Below are positions 34,946 to 43,812 of a DNA stretch of 64,000 nucleotides, piece after piece. The notes under the pieces were generated by a model. That model worked only from the letters and a program-made list of their open reading frames with translations, made no database searches and had not been told where the DNA came from. The stretch lies in contig JAUQWZ010000028.1 of the NCBI GenBank assembly GCA_030834905.1, forward strand, positions 1 through 64,000, written 5' to 3'. The first letter of the stretch is position 1. Each line of letters begins with the position of its first letter. Source of the DNA: Aggregatilineales bacterium (lineage in GTDB: Bacteria > Chloroflexota > Anaerolineae > Aggregatilineales > Phototrophicaceae). A program made the translations under genes and the position numbers.

Positions 34946-35830
34946 ATGAATGAAATTATTAGCAGCTTAACCAGCGCCTTCACTTTGGCGTTCGTCGTTA
35001 CCAGCATGTTCGCGCTGGGTCTGGGCACAACCATCCAGGAGATAGTCAAGCCGTTCAGGAACATACAGATACTGATCAAAGTGCTGCTGGCGAATTTTGT
35101 AATCGTGCCGCTGGCAGCTTTCGTCCTCACACGTATTCTGCTGCTGGAGCAGGATTTGCAGGTTGGAATTCTGCTTATGGCGGCAGTCGCGGGCGCTCCT
35201 TTTGCAATTAAGGCGGCGCAGATCGCCAGGAGCAATGTGACGCTTGCCGGGAGCCTGGTGGTATTCGAGGTTGTGGTGACGGTGATTTACCTGCCGTTCG
35301 TTCTGCCGCTGCTGATTCCTGGCGTGCAGGTCGATACCGTTGCCATCGCTATGCCTCTCATCGTGCAGATTTTGCTGCCCCTTGCCGCCGGGCTGCTGAT
35401 GAACTTCCGTTACGACGAGGAAGCTGAAATGACACGCCCGATCATGAGCGAAATTGCCAATATCAGCCTTGCCATGATGATTGTGCTCAACCTGGCGAAT
35501 GTCGGCGATGTGCTCTCCCTGCTCGGTACCGGGGCGATCCTGGCTGTTGTACTGGTGATTGTGATTGGTCTCGTCGCTGGCTATCTTCTCGGCGGTTCCG
35601 ATGTGAAGAACCGGCGCGTCCTGTCGGTCGTGACGGGACAGCGCAACTATGCCGCCGCGTTCGTGATCGCGGGGGGCAACTTCAGCGACCGACCAACGGT
35701 ACTGCTGCTGCTGCTGGCAGCCTCGCTCATCAGTATGCTGATCATTATGCCTGTAGCCGGGGAGTTCGGAAAGCGCGCTCAAGCCGCAGAATCGTCCATA
35801 CAGGACGTTACGCCAGCAAAGGTGTCATAA
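34946..35830 (+). CDS. BASS-family (bile acid:sodium symporter-like) transporter
   Basis: A 294-aa membrane protein with about nine or ten hydrophobic helices. It contains ALGLGTTIQEIVKPFRN at the first crossover region and TGQRNYAAAFVIAGGNFSD near 220, both BASS/SBF-like. The family moves organic anions with Na+. In an operon with a sulfatase and two SulP proteins, transport of a sulfated or carboxylated sugar or of sulfate is plausible, but unproven. Its stop is 4 bp before the first SulP gene. Confidence 0.8.
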   Translation: MNEIISSLTSAFTLAFVVTSMFALGLGTTIQEIVKPFRNIQILIKVLLANFVIVPLAAFVLTRILLLEQDLQVGILLMAAVAGAPFAIKAAQIARSNVTLAGSLVVFEVVVTVIYLPFVLPLLIPGVQVDTVAIAMPLIVQILLPLAAGLLMNFRYDEEAEMTRPIMSEIANISLAMMIVLNLANVGDVLSLLGTGAILAVVLVIVIGLVAGYLLGGSDVKNRRVLSVVTGQRNYAAAFVIAGGNFSDRPTVLLLLLAASLISMLIIMPVAGEFGKRAQAAESSIQDVTPAKVS

Positions 35831-35834
35831 ACTC

Positions 35835-37619
35835 ATGGAGATAGCGCAAACACCTGACGAAGAACCCGCGATCCAGCAGCCGGGACTGAGCCAACTGCGG
35901 GAAGCGGTGGCAAACCATCTGGGACGACGGCTGCCCGGTCGTAGCAATTTTCGTCAGGACTTGGTGGCGGGGGTAAGCCTGGCGATAAGCAACGTCCCGG
36001 ACGGCATGGCGAACGGACTTCTCGTTGGCGTCAACCCAATTTACGGTCTTTATGCCAGCATGTTTGGTCCGTTTGTTGGAGGCATCGTCTCCAGCACGCA
36101 GTTAATGGTCATCACCACCACTGCCGCCGCGTCATTGGCGACTGGGCAGGCGCTCGACTCCCTATCCGGTGACGCGCGTGCCAGCGCGCTGGCGCTCATG
36201 GTGCTGCTCATTGGCATTTTCCAGATCGTATTCGGCTTGCTGCGTTTTGGTCGGCTGATCCGCTTTGTGTCCTACTCGGTCATGACCGGTTTTCTGACCG
36301 GCGTTTCCGCGCTGCTGGTACTGAACCAGCTTCCGGTTATTACCGGCTACGCGGCGACGGGCAGTAACAAGGTCACGCAGACATTCGACCTCATCGCGCA
36401 TATCGGTGAGATCAATCTGCCGTCGCTGGGGTTAGCCATCCTGACCTTCATCCTTGCAGCCACGCTGCCGCGAACGCGCCTCGGCAGTCTGGGCACGCTC
36501 ACCGCGATCATCATTCCGTCTGCCCTTGTGGCGATTTTTAGCATCGACAGCGTGGAAATCGTTCGTGACGTGGGCGAGATTCCCAGCGGCTTCCCGATGC
36601 CGATCCTGCCATCCTTCTCAAGCATCTCGCTAGACGTGTTGAGCGGTGCAGCGGCGGTCGCGGCGATTATCCTCGTCCAGGGCGCGGGAGTCAGCCAGAG
36701 CGTGCCGAATCTCGATGGTTCCCGGCGCAGCATCTCCCGCGATTTTCTCGCTCAGGGCGCTGCCAATACTGCCTCCGGGCTGTTCGGGGGGCTGCCCATT
36801 GGCGGTTCTCTAAGCGCGACGGCGCTGAATGTGATCTATGGCGGGCGCACCCGTTGGGCGGCGATCCTTGCCGGGTTGTGGATGGCGGTTATTGTGCTGA
36901 TTTTTCCCAGCGCGGTATCGTTCATTGCGATGCCCGCGCTGGGAGCGCTGCTAATTCTCGCGGGGCTTCGCGGCATCCAGATCCGGGAGATGGTCGCCAT
37001 ATTTCGGATCGGCTGGCCCTCCGGTATGGTCAGCATCACCACTTTCCTGGCGACGCTGTTCCTGCCAATTCAAGCTGCCGTCGGGCTTGGAGTCGTGCTG
37101 TCAGCGCTTCTCTACCTTGCCCGATCCTCAAATGACATCTCTGTTGTCGAACTGGTCAAGCGAGATGATGAAACGATAGAAGAACGCCAGCCGCCGCGGG
37201 AACTGCCCTCGAATCAAGCCACCGTGTTAGACATTTACGGCAACCTCTTTTACGCAGGCGCGCGGATGATGGAACGCCTCTTACCCTCTCCCCGTAACGC
37301 GCAGAAACCAGTCGTCATTCTGCGTTTACGCGGGCAGACAAATCTCGGCGCGACGCTGATAGAAGTCCTCTCCAACTATGCCGACAAACTCCAGGACGTA
37401 GATGGACAGCTATACCTGACAGGAATCAGCGAAGGCGCGCGCAGAAAAATGCTGCAAACCAGCAAGCTCCGGCTCACAGGTCCTGTACGTATTTATGAGG
37501 CAACTTCGGTCAGGGGGCAGTCCACGAATGAGGCATATGAAGACGCGCAGGCATGGCTGGTTGGCGAGAATGGAAATGCCACGCCGGACGAGGCGCAGCC
37601 CGACAGTCTATCTCACTAA
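35835..37619 (+). CDS. SulP-family anion transporter (copy 1)
   Basis: A 594-aa SulP/SLC26-type transporter. Residues ~20-430 hold the membrane domain (GVSLAISNVPDGMANGLLVG, NPIYGLYASMFGPFVGGI, LIRFVSYSVMTGFLTGV, QGAGVSQSVPN). A cytoplasmic STAS-like domain begins around 470 (ATVLDIYGNLFYAGARMME). The family carries sulfate, bicarbonate or dicarboxylates. Copy 2 follows directly and is clearly homologous along its length. Given the sulfatase upstream, handling of released sulfate is the best inference. Confidence 0.9.
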   Translation: MEIAQTPDEEPAIQQPGLSQLREAVANHLGRRLPGRSNFRQDLVAGVSLAISNVPDGMANGLLVGVNPIYGLYASMFGPFVGGIVSSTQLMVITTTAAASLATGQALDSLSGDARASALALMVLLIGIFQIVFGLLRFGRLIRFVSYSVMTGFLTGVSALLVLNQLPVITGYAATGSNKVTQTFDLIAHIGEINLPSLGLAILTFILAATLPRTRLGSLGTLTAIIIPSALVAIFSIDSVEIVRDVGEIPSGFPMPILPSFSSISLDVLSGAAAVAAIILVQGAGVSQSVPNLDGSRRSISRDFLAQGAANTASGLFGGLPIGGSLSATALNVIYGGRTRWAAILAGLWMAVIVLIFPSAVSFIAMPALGALLILAGLRGIQIREMVAIFRIGWPSGMVSITTFLATLFLPIQAAVGLGVVLSALLYLARSSNDISVVELVKRDDETIEERQPPRELPSNQATVLDIYGNLFYAGARMMERLLPSPRNAQKPVVILRLRGQTNLGATLIEVLSNYADKLQDVDGQLYLTGISEGARRKMLQTSKLRLTGPVRIYEATSVRGQSTNEAYEDAQAWLVGENGNATPDEAQPDSLSH

Positions 37620-37663
37620 AGGCAGCTTTTTCTGCTTACACCTATAAACTGAGGGCGACAGGC

Positions 37664-39355
37664 ATGAGCAGTTCGGTTCCGTCGGATAGAAGCCCGCCAG
37701 CGAAGTCAAAAGGAAACGCGCGCTGGAGAGATGTTGTCGCGGGATTGATCAACGCAGTAGTGAGCGTTCCCGATGGACTCGCGTCTGCCGCGCTGGCGGG
37801 CGTTAATCCGGTTTATGGACTCTACACCAGCATTGCCGCGCCGATTGGCGGCAGTCTGCTGGTGAGCGCGCAGTTGATGCAGGTTTCCACGACCAGCGCG
37901 TCGGCGCTGGCTGCTGGTCAGGCAATTGCTGGCTATCCTGAAGCGCAGCGCGATCAGGCGCTGTTCACACTGGTCATGCTAATCGGGCTGTTTCTCGTTA
38001 TCTTTGGCATCCTGCGGCTGGGACGATTGATCCGCTTTGTCTCGCACTCCGTCATGACGGGGTTCCTGATTGGCGTGGCAGTCGTGCTGATTCTCGACCA
38101 ACTCGCTCCGCTGGTCGGCTTCAACCCACAAGGCGGGAACGAGATTATGCAGTTTATCGACCTGCTGGCACACGTTCGGCAGTTTAGCGTCCCCACCATG
38201 CTTACGGGTTTACTGGCGCTTGGTATCATGATGGTGCTGGCGCGCACCCGGTTTTCACAGTTGGCTTCGCTGGCAGCGCTGGTGATCCCGTCGCTGCTGG
38301 TATCCCTCCTGGGCTTGCAGAGCGTTCAGCGCGTGGCGGACGTCAGTCCTATCCCGCGTGGAATCCCGACGCCAGCGCTGCCAGAGCTGGCTCTACTCTC
38401 GCCGGAACTCATTCTCTCTGCGCTCGCAATTGCCGTTGTGATCGCTATCCAGGGGGCTGGGGTGAGTCAGAGCGTAGAAAACCCTGACGGCAGCCCGGTG
38501 AACCCTTCTCGCGATATGATTGCGCAGGGCGCTGGCAACCTACTCAGCGGGCTGCTGTCTGGCATTCCGGCGGGTGGTTCGGTTGGACAAACGGCGCTCA
38601 ATGTGAGCGTTGGAGCGCGCAGTCGGTGGGCGGGCGTGCTCGGCGGCGTGTGGATGCTGGTGATCGTACTGCTCATTCCCGGTCTGGTCAGTCGAGTGCC
38701 GATGGCGGTGCTGGCGGCGCTGATGATCGTCGCCGGCGTGAGCGCAATCAACTTCCGTGAAGCGCAGTCGATCTGGGCAACAGGTGGCGCTGCGCGCTCA
38801 TCAATTCTTGTAACGTTTCTGGCGACATTGGTGCTGTCGATCCCAGTTGCCGTATCGATTGGTGTGCTGGTTGCAGCAGTGCTTTATCTGATGTCGGCGG
38901 CAAGCGACGTTTCGGTGCGGGCGATAATTCCCGCCGGTAACGGGCGCTTCTCGGAGGCTTCGCCCCCGGCACGCTTACCCAGTAATACCGTGACCGTTCT
39001 CGCGGTCTATGGGAGCCTGTACTTCGCCGGAGCAAGGACGTTACTGGAGGCGCTGCCCAGCCCGCAAGGCGCGACGCGCCCGGTCGTTGTGCTCCGCCTG
39101 CGCGGGAGGACGCGCGTGGGAGCAACGTTGATCGAGGTTCTCGACAGCTACGCCGACGACCTAGCCGAAGTGGGTGGTCGCCTCTACCTGAGTGGTGTCG
39201 ATGCGGAGGTGAGCGCCCAACTGCGGCGCGTCGGCAAGCTCGATCTGAAAGAGGCGGTACATATCGTGCCCGGCAGCGCCACCATTGGCGCATCGACAGA
39301 GGAAGCAGTAGCGCAGGCAAACGCCTGGCTGGGCAGCGAGAAAAATACGCAGTGA
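37664..39355 (+). CDS. SulP-family anion transporter (copy 2)
   Basis: A 563-aa paralogue of the gene upstream. Matching blocks are GLINAVVSVPDGLASAALAG, LIRFVSHSVMTGFLIGV, IQGAGVSQSVENPDG and the STAS domain TVLAVYGSLYFAGARTLLEA. I chose ATG 37664 (44 bp after the copy 1 stop); an upstream ATG at 37553 lies inside copy 1. Tandem duplication with clear divergence suggests either a hetero-oligomer or different affinity. Three hairpins at its stop codon probably end the operon. Confidence 0.88.
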   Translation: MSSSVPSDRSPPAKSKGNARWRDVVAGLINAVVSVPDGLASAALAGVNPVYGLYTSIAAPIGGSLLVSAQLMQVSTTSASALAAGQAIAGYPEAQRDQALFTLVMLIGLFLVIFGILRLGRLIRFVSHSVMTGFLIGVAVVLILDQLAPLVGFNPQGGNEIMQFIDLLAHVRQFSVPTMLTGLLALGIMMVLARTRFSQLASLAALVIPSLLVSLLGLQSVQRVADVSPIPRGIPTPALPELALLSPELILSALAIAVVIAIQGAGVSQSVENPDGSPVNPSRDMIAQGAGNLLSGLLSGIPAGGSVGQTALNVSVGARSRWAGVLGGVWMLVIVLLIPGLVSRVPMAVLAALMIVAGVSAINFREAQSIWATGGAARSSILVTFLATLVLSIPVAVSIGVLVAAVLYLMSAASDVSVRAIIPAGNGRFSEASPPARLPSNTVTVLAVYGSLYFAGARTLLEALPSPQGATRPVVVLRLRGRTRVGATLIEVLDSYADDLAEVGGRLYLSGVDAEVSAQLRRVGKLDLKEAVHIVPGSATIGASTEEAVAQANAWLGSEKNTQ

Positions 39356-39409
39356 CAGTGGGCTTAAGCCCACTGTCCAGGCTTCAGCCTGGCGGTTTGA
39401 AGTACCGCC
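39355..39409. repeat. Triple hairpin cluster after the SulP genes
   Basis: Three contiguous inverted repeats: a perfect 22-bp palindrome at 39355-39376 (arms ACAGTGGGCTT/AAGCCCACTGT), a 7-bp stem CCAGGCT/AGCCTGG at 39377-39392, and GGCGGT/ACCGCC at 39391-39409. There is no T-run. It looks like a REP/MITE-like dispersed element and may stop transcription of the SulP operon. From here to 39560 I see no gene. Confidence 0.75.
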
Positions 39410-39560
39410 CATCGGCTCTGGCTGAGAGCATGTGATCGCGGCTGCCGTTCCGTCATGCTGCGCCAGCAGCATATTTGCACGATAACGAAGACAAACCGCA
39501 ACTTGTGGACTTCGGGCTGAGGGCGTGGGCGGATCAATACCTCATGCTGCGGGCGGATCT

Positions 39561-41150
39561 TTACGGCGGTGATGATGGCGGCAATAGTGGTTCTGATGAT
39601 GGGAATGAGGGAAACGAAAATCGCTCCACCACTCTTTCAAGCGATGAAGCGATTGTTGACCCTAACGGGACTTCAACCCTCAAGACGATACGCATTAGCA
39701 GCGTAGACCTTGCCAAGTAGCCATTGGGCAAAATAATCGCGATTCTGCCATCTTTGCTTGCTTGTTTAACGCAAAGCTCTGCAAAGAGAATACCTGTTTC
39801 CTGCTGTTTCTTTCCCTTTCCTAAATCAAACTTAGCCAATACTTCGGAGCGTTTCTCAACAATCTTTACGCCAAAGGGAGGATTGCATAGCATGATCTTA
39901 TACTTATCACGATCCCGATTGACATTAACCAGACTATCCTCTTCCCTGATATTGCTCTTTCCATCATCATTTAGCAGCATATTCAGAATACTAATTTGAA
40001 CAGCTTGCCTGCTGGAATCTGCTCCCCATACCCGATCACCAGCACGATCATCAACAGACTTGAGATGTCGAAATGCAGCCGTTAAGAAATCTGCGCTCCC
40101 ACACGCAGGATCCTTTATATCTTCGCCATATTGAGGATTGATGATGCGCACAATGAAATCTACAACTTCATATGGCGTAAAGTATTGCGCCAAGTCCCAC
40201 TTATACAATTGCTTAGCAAAATACATATAGAAACTCTGAATTACATCTGGATCGCCACTCAACAGATTGATTGGAGCGAGGAGCTTACTCACTTCTCGAA
40301 GCGCCTGCGGCGGCAGATCAAATTCGCTATCTACCTCATCTGGTAAGTACTTCTGATATAGAGCGAGGCCGCTTGAGAGTAAAGTGTTAAATCGTTTTGC
40401 AAGATTATCGTCATCCATTTCGATAACGGTAAAGTCTTGCAGTCCAAGTGATTCAGTTGACAGTTTGTGCTTCTTTTCATCGTACATTTTTACGAGCAAT
40501 AATTGCATCAAAATCTGAAACCTAGCAGTCTTATCTACCACATAGTGATGCAACGTATCTTCTATCTTCTGAAAAAGCCCTACCAGGTCGGGCGATGGTG
40601 ATAAGTCAGCAAATCGAAGCTGATTCCGATTAACGCTCTGCCCAAAATCGGGCAGAAAGGCAATAGGAGCTTCTAGAACATTTTCTGATTGCCCCTTAAT
40701 AACCTTATATAAGAGACGTTGCTCAACGTCATCCCAATATATACCTACCGCTTGTGTGTTGGGCAGTAAACGTAATGCGGGTTCTAATTGGTTCTTGATC
40801 GCGCTTTCAGCATCTTGATTTTCTCGTTTAATCTCGGCAACGAGTAAGGTATGTGTTCGTTGCAGTTCGCGCGCAAGCGGAATTACTTCAATACACGGCC
40901 TATCATAGACAACAATGTCAGCGCGCAAGGAATTCTTGCCCTTATGACCGAGTGTAATCAGAGTTTTCTCAACACGAATATGGTCGCGCGGATAACCGCG
41001 ATCCAGTAAGAACACGATTGCCTCTATGCGTCTCTTTTCCTCGCTGAATTTGAGGCCATCTTTTGTGTGAGCAGAAACACGCAACTCGCCTCGAATTGGG
41101 CAAAATAACTTCGGGATAGGGGCCATTTGGTGTCCTATGGGATGAGACAT
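39561..41150 (-). pseudogene. N-6 DNA methylase (HsdM-like), C-terminally truncated
   Basis: A 529-codon frame. The N-terminal 130 residues look like a restriction-subunit-type nuclease/recognition domain (RADIVVYD, LLVAEIKRENQDAESAIKNQ). The methylase core follows: QYFTPYEVVDFIV, SAM motif DPACGSADFL near 345, catalytic NPPFG near 420 and IAIILPNGYLA near 468. Homology stops there; the last ~55 codons run through the island's left att repeat into flanking DNA. The target-recognition part is missing, so the enzyme is probably inactive. It lies at the island edge. Confidence 0.8.
39657..39672 (-). other. Left attachment repeat (att) of the tRNA-Glu island
   Basis: TGACCCTAACGGGACT, identical over 16 bp and in the same orientation to the 3' end of tRNA-Glu at 56660-56675. 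The adjoining 8 bp match at 5 positions. Such a displaced copy of a tRNA 3' end marks the far end of an element integrated in that tRNA. Confidence 0.75.
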
Positions 41151-41212
41151 TAAGCTTACAGTTAAGACGAAGGGAACGAGCGTTCTATTTTATCTTGGCG
41201 TTGGCCTTTCAG

Positions 41213-41629
41213 CTAATCCTCGTCATCGTTGTCATCTGACGGCTCAAACTCCGAGAGAACGCGCATCTGGTTAATGGCTAGGCGCTGTTGGTCACGCTGA
41301 CGAATACGTCGGAAGTGCAAAAGCAACTCTTCCTCCTCCGGTGTCAGTGCTTCCTCAGCTTTGAACACGCGAATGAAGCTCGGAATGAAATAGGAAAGGG
41401 GCTTTTTCAGGTAGCGAGACATTAGCAGAAGGCTTTGAATGTCGGGGTACATTCTGCCATTTTCCATCTCAGAAATAGATGGGCGGCGTTTAAATATTGC
41501 CTCTGCAAGCTGGGTCTGACTAAGCCCTCTTTCCTCACGTGCCTCTTTAATGCGTTCACCCATCGCTATCGAAAGGCGGTTGGGCATCGTGTCGCGGTTA
41601 AACCACTGAAGAATTTGATCTCGCCACAT
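41213..41629 (-). CDS. XRE-family helix-turn-helix regulator
   Basis: A 138-aa regulator with an HTH_3 domain at about 23-80 (MGERIKEAREERGLSQTQLA, SISEMENGRMYPDIQSLLLM). The hydrophobic segment YFIPSFIRVF and an acidic tail (DDNDDED) follow. ATG 41629 has GAGGG 7 bp upstream. The gene runs away from the palindromic operator at 41671-41695, which it probably binds. It lies next to the methylase, an arrangement like controller proteins of restriction-modification systems. Confidence 0.85.
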   Translation of the reverse strand: MWRDQILQWFNRDTMPNRLSIAMGERIKEAREERGLSQTQLAEAIFKRRPSISEMENGRMYPDIQSLLLMSRYLKKPLSYFIPSFIRVFKAEEALTPEEEELLLHFRRIRQRDQQRLAINQMRVLSEFEPSDDNDDED

Positions 41630-41670
41630 GAGAAAACCCTCAATGCCCTAATCAATGGCTTGACTCAACT

Positions 41671-41695
41671 GTACGTTTAACGTACATTATGTACG
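41671..41695. promoter_or_regulatory. Overlapping palindromic operators with plus-strand promoter
   Basis: Three CGTAC-type half-sites form two overlapping inverted repeats: GTACGTTTAACGTAC (41671-41685) and CGTACATTATGTACG (41681-41695). A plus-strand promoter TTGACT (41660-41665), 17-bp spacer, TACATT (41683-41688) is covered by them. This is the likely target of the XRE protein 42 bp away, acting on the downstream ATPase fragment. Confidence 0.65.
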
Positions 41696-41728
41696 ATGAT
41701 TTACTCATCGCACCTTACATGATATCGA

Positions 41729-42673
41729 ATGTGCGACTCGTTCACAAAGCGTACAGCGCGGAGTCAACCGCTGCGCGTGCTTCAGCCGTTGGCGTTCAAC
41801 ATGATTTCGACTTCTGACCCGACGGGCGCGAGCATGTTCCGGCTGATTCACTATACGTCCTGCACCGTCGGCATTGACGAAGCCGAACGGTATCACAATC
41901 CGCGCGATCCGGGGATGCAGCAAATTCGCCAGCTTCTCAACAGCGGTTACAAGCAGGGGATGCCCGCTATTCGCATCACTGGCGAAGACATGAAGCCGCA
42001 GGCATTTGACGTGTACTCACCCAAGATATTGGCGGCGATTATGGGATTGGAAGACATCCTCGCCAGCCGCTGCATCGCCATCCCGATGCGGCGCACCGAT
42101 AAACGAATGCCCGCTTTCCCACCAGACTTTGACGGCGCGGGAATCCGGCATCAACTCTACACGCTGGCATTGACACACTTCAAAGCGATACAGCGCAACT
42201 ACTTCGCCCGACCGGAACTGCACAAGCTACACAATCGCTCCGGTGAACTGTGGTCGCCGCTGGTGGCGTTGGCGGCGTTCTTCGAGGAGGAAGGACAGGC
42301 TGCCGGTTTACTGGATGCCATCAGCGAGGCGGCACAGTGGGACGAGCAGTTGAGCGAAGGCAAAGCCCTATCTGACCGTGAGGAAGCGGTGCTTCAGACA
42401 CTGGAAATTATGACACAAAATACCGAGGAAAGTGTCTGGCTCAAAGCAACTGATCTGCGGGAGCGGGTACGCGACATAATGGGTATCAGCCGGGAGCAGA
42501 TGGGACACGCGCAGTGGATTGGGCATGTGCTGAACCGGCTGGCGCTCACCGACCGTAATCGCAAGAAAGCCTACACCGGCGGGCAGATGTATCTGATTGA
42601 CCGTACAGAAGTCAGCGACATGATGCGCCGCTATGATGTGGCTCAAATTCAAATTGACTCGCCGAAAAACTGA
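41729..42673 (+). pseudogene. N-terminally truncated primase/helicase-type ATPase
   Basis: A 314-codon frame. From about residue 36 it matches the second half of plasmid/phage ATPases related to DUF3631-type primase-helicases: CTVGIDEAERYHNPRDPGMQ (Walker B), SPKILAAIMGLEDILASRCI and IPMRRTDKRMP (sensor/arginine region). A C-terminal winged-helix-like part follows (DLRERVRDIMGISREQMGH). The Walker A half is absent, so it cannot be a functional ATPase as it stands. The first ~24 codons look unrelated; an internal ATG at 41801 is the alternative start. It sits directly behind the XRE-controlled promoter. Confidence 0.7.
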
Positions 42674-42696
42674 CCACACTTGCCATAACTGACCAT

Positions 42697-42740
42697 ACTG
42701 ACCATCTTCGAGGGAAAGAGGATGGTCAGTTTTGTTCTTT
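42697..42740 (+). terminator. Terminator after the truncated ATPase gene
   Basis: A 10-bp perfect stem ACTGACCATC/GATGGTCAGT with a 14-nt loop, followed by TTTGTTCTTT. It may also serve the convergent gene ending at 42750. The arm is one of several copies of the ACTGACCAT motif in this 2-kb area. Confidence 0.8.
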
Positions 42741-42749
42741 AGATGGATG

Positions 42750-43799
42750 TTAGCCCGCTTGACTCTGTGCCTGTTCAATCCCTTTGATGACCCGTAGCGC
42801 ACGCAGGGTAATCCATTTGCTCGGCTTGCCCCGTTTCTCAATGTCGATCCACATCTTACCATTGAGCGTGTTTTCGAGTTTCCAGCGTCCTTCGGCATTC
42901 TGCTTGCTCAACAGCCAGTGATAGGCTTCCTTCAACCGGGCATCGCCACCATAGCCGAATGTGACCAGCACATCCAGTGTTTCCAGCACATCGCTCCAAT
43001 AACTGAGCGGGAAGCCGAGCTTGAACCATGCGGAACTTATTTTCTCGGTGTAGGGGAAATCTGCTTTCGCCACATCATAGCGCAGCAGAAACTGAGCGCC
43101 GCGCTCAATGGCATGGTGCATATCAGGTGTGCGCTGCTGCGATGGAACAGCGAGTAAGGCTTTCATGGCTTTGAGGGCACCCCAGCCACAGGGCTGCTTT
43201 TCATTGACCGCACAGGCAAAATCCGGCCCGCTTGTGCCAGATTGGTAATACACGATAGGTTCTTCGCCGGTGATGCTACGGACCTGCCAATCTAATGCCT
43301 GCTTCACACGCGGATCACCCAGAAATCCCAGACGAATCAGCGCAAAGAGTAAATTCCCATTGAGACAATGAATCGCATTACTTGGCACCACCGATTGTGT
43401 GTTGCCAGCAGCGAAACCGCCATTGCTGGCGATGCTGTGGCTGAGTAAGTATTCACAACCGCGTTGTACGCGCTCGTCAGTGGGGTCTGCCCCCAATTCG
43501 TTCAGCAGCATAATCTGCCAGACTGTGCCTTGATACTTGCGATAACCACCACCAGGCTGTAACCAGTAGCCTTCGGGGTTTTGTGCCTCAAGAATTACTG
43601 GCACGGGGCCGTTAAACATGACCTGAGATTGTGCGGCGATAACATCAGGATCATTGACTGGACGATCAAGCAAATCGCGCAGGGCAAAATAGCGTATGGA
43701 TGGGTTATCCGAGTCCGGCTCAAGTAACCAGGCGAGCGAGTCAACGTTTAGTCTTTCTTGCCATAACATCTCATATTCGCTCCGGGATAACCGCATCAA
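42750..43799 (-). CDS. Terpene-cyclase-like alpha/alpha toroid protein
   Basis: A 349-aa protein with repeated toroid helices similar to prenyltransferase/squalene cyclase repeats: EAQNPEGYWLQPGGGYRKYQ, SNGGFAAGNT, LSKQNAEGRWKLEN. It has no DxDD motif of cyclases, so no cyclase activity should be assumed. Homologues are common in Chloroflexota as hypothetical proteins. Last gene of the seven-gene minus operon, 13 bp after the HNH gene. Confidence 0.7.
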   Translation of the reverse strand: MMRLSRSEYEMLWQERLNVDSLAWLLEPDSDNPSIRYFALRDLLDRPVNDPDVIAAQSQVMFNGPVPVILEAQNPEGYWLQPGGGYRKYQGTVWQIMLLNELGADPTDERVQRGCEYLLSHSIASNGGFAAGNTQSVVPSNAIHCLNGNLLFALIRLGFLGDPRVKQALDWQVRSITGEEPIVYYQSGTSGPDFACAVNEKQPCGWGALKAMKALLAVPSQQRTPDMHHAIERGAQFLLRYDVAKADFPYTEKISSAWFKLGFPLSYWSDVLETLDVLVTFGYGGDARLKEAYHWLLSKQNAEGRWKLENTLNGKMWIDIEKRGKPSKWITLRALRVIKGIEQAQSQAG

Positions 43800-43812
43800 A
43801 TAGCACGTGATT

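Noticed and set aside
39657..39710. A tRNA-Ser(GCU)-like stretch on the minus strand (TACGC-TGCTAAT-GCGTA arm followed by a T-arm-like sequence)
   Set aside because: There is no acceptor 5' half or D-arm; the bases before it encode the conserved LPNGYL of the methylase. The T-arm part is better explained as the copy of the tRNA-Glu 3' end.
39475..39720. An 81-codon plus-strand frame with Gly/Asp/Asn-rich sequence at the island's left end
   Set aside because: It overlaps the methylase and att repeat, has no homology or ribosome site; its last codons matter only as the possible recombinase tail after excision.
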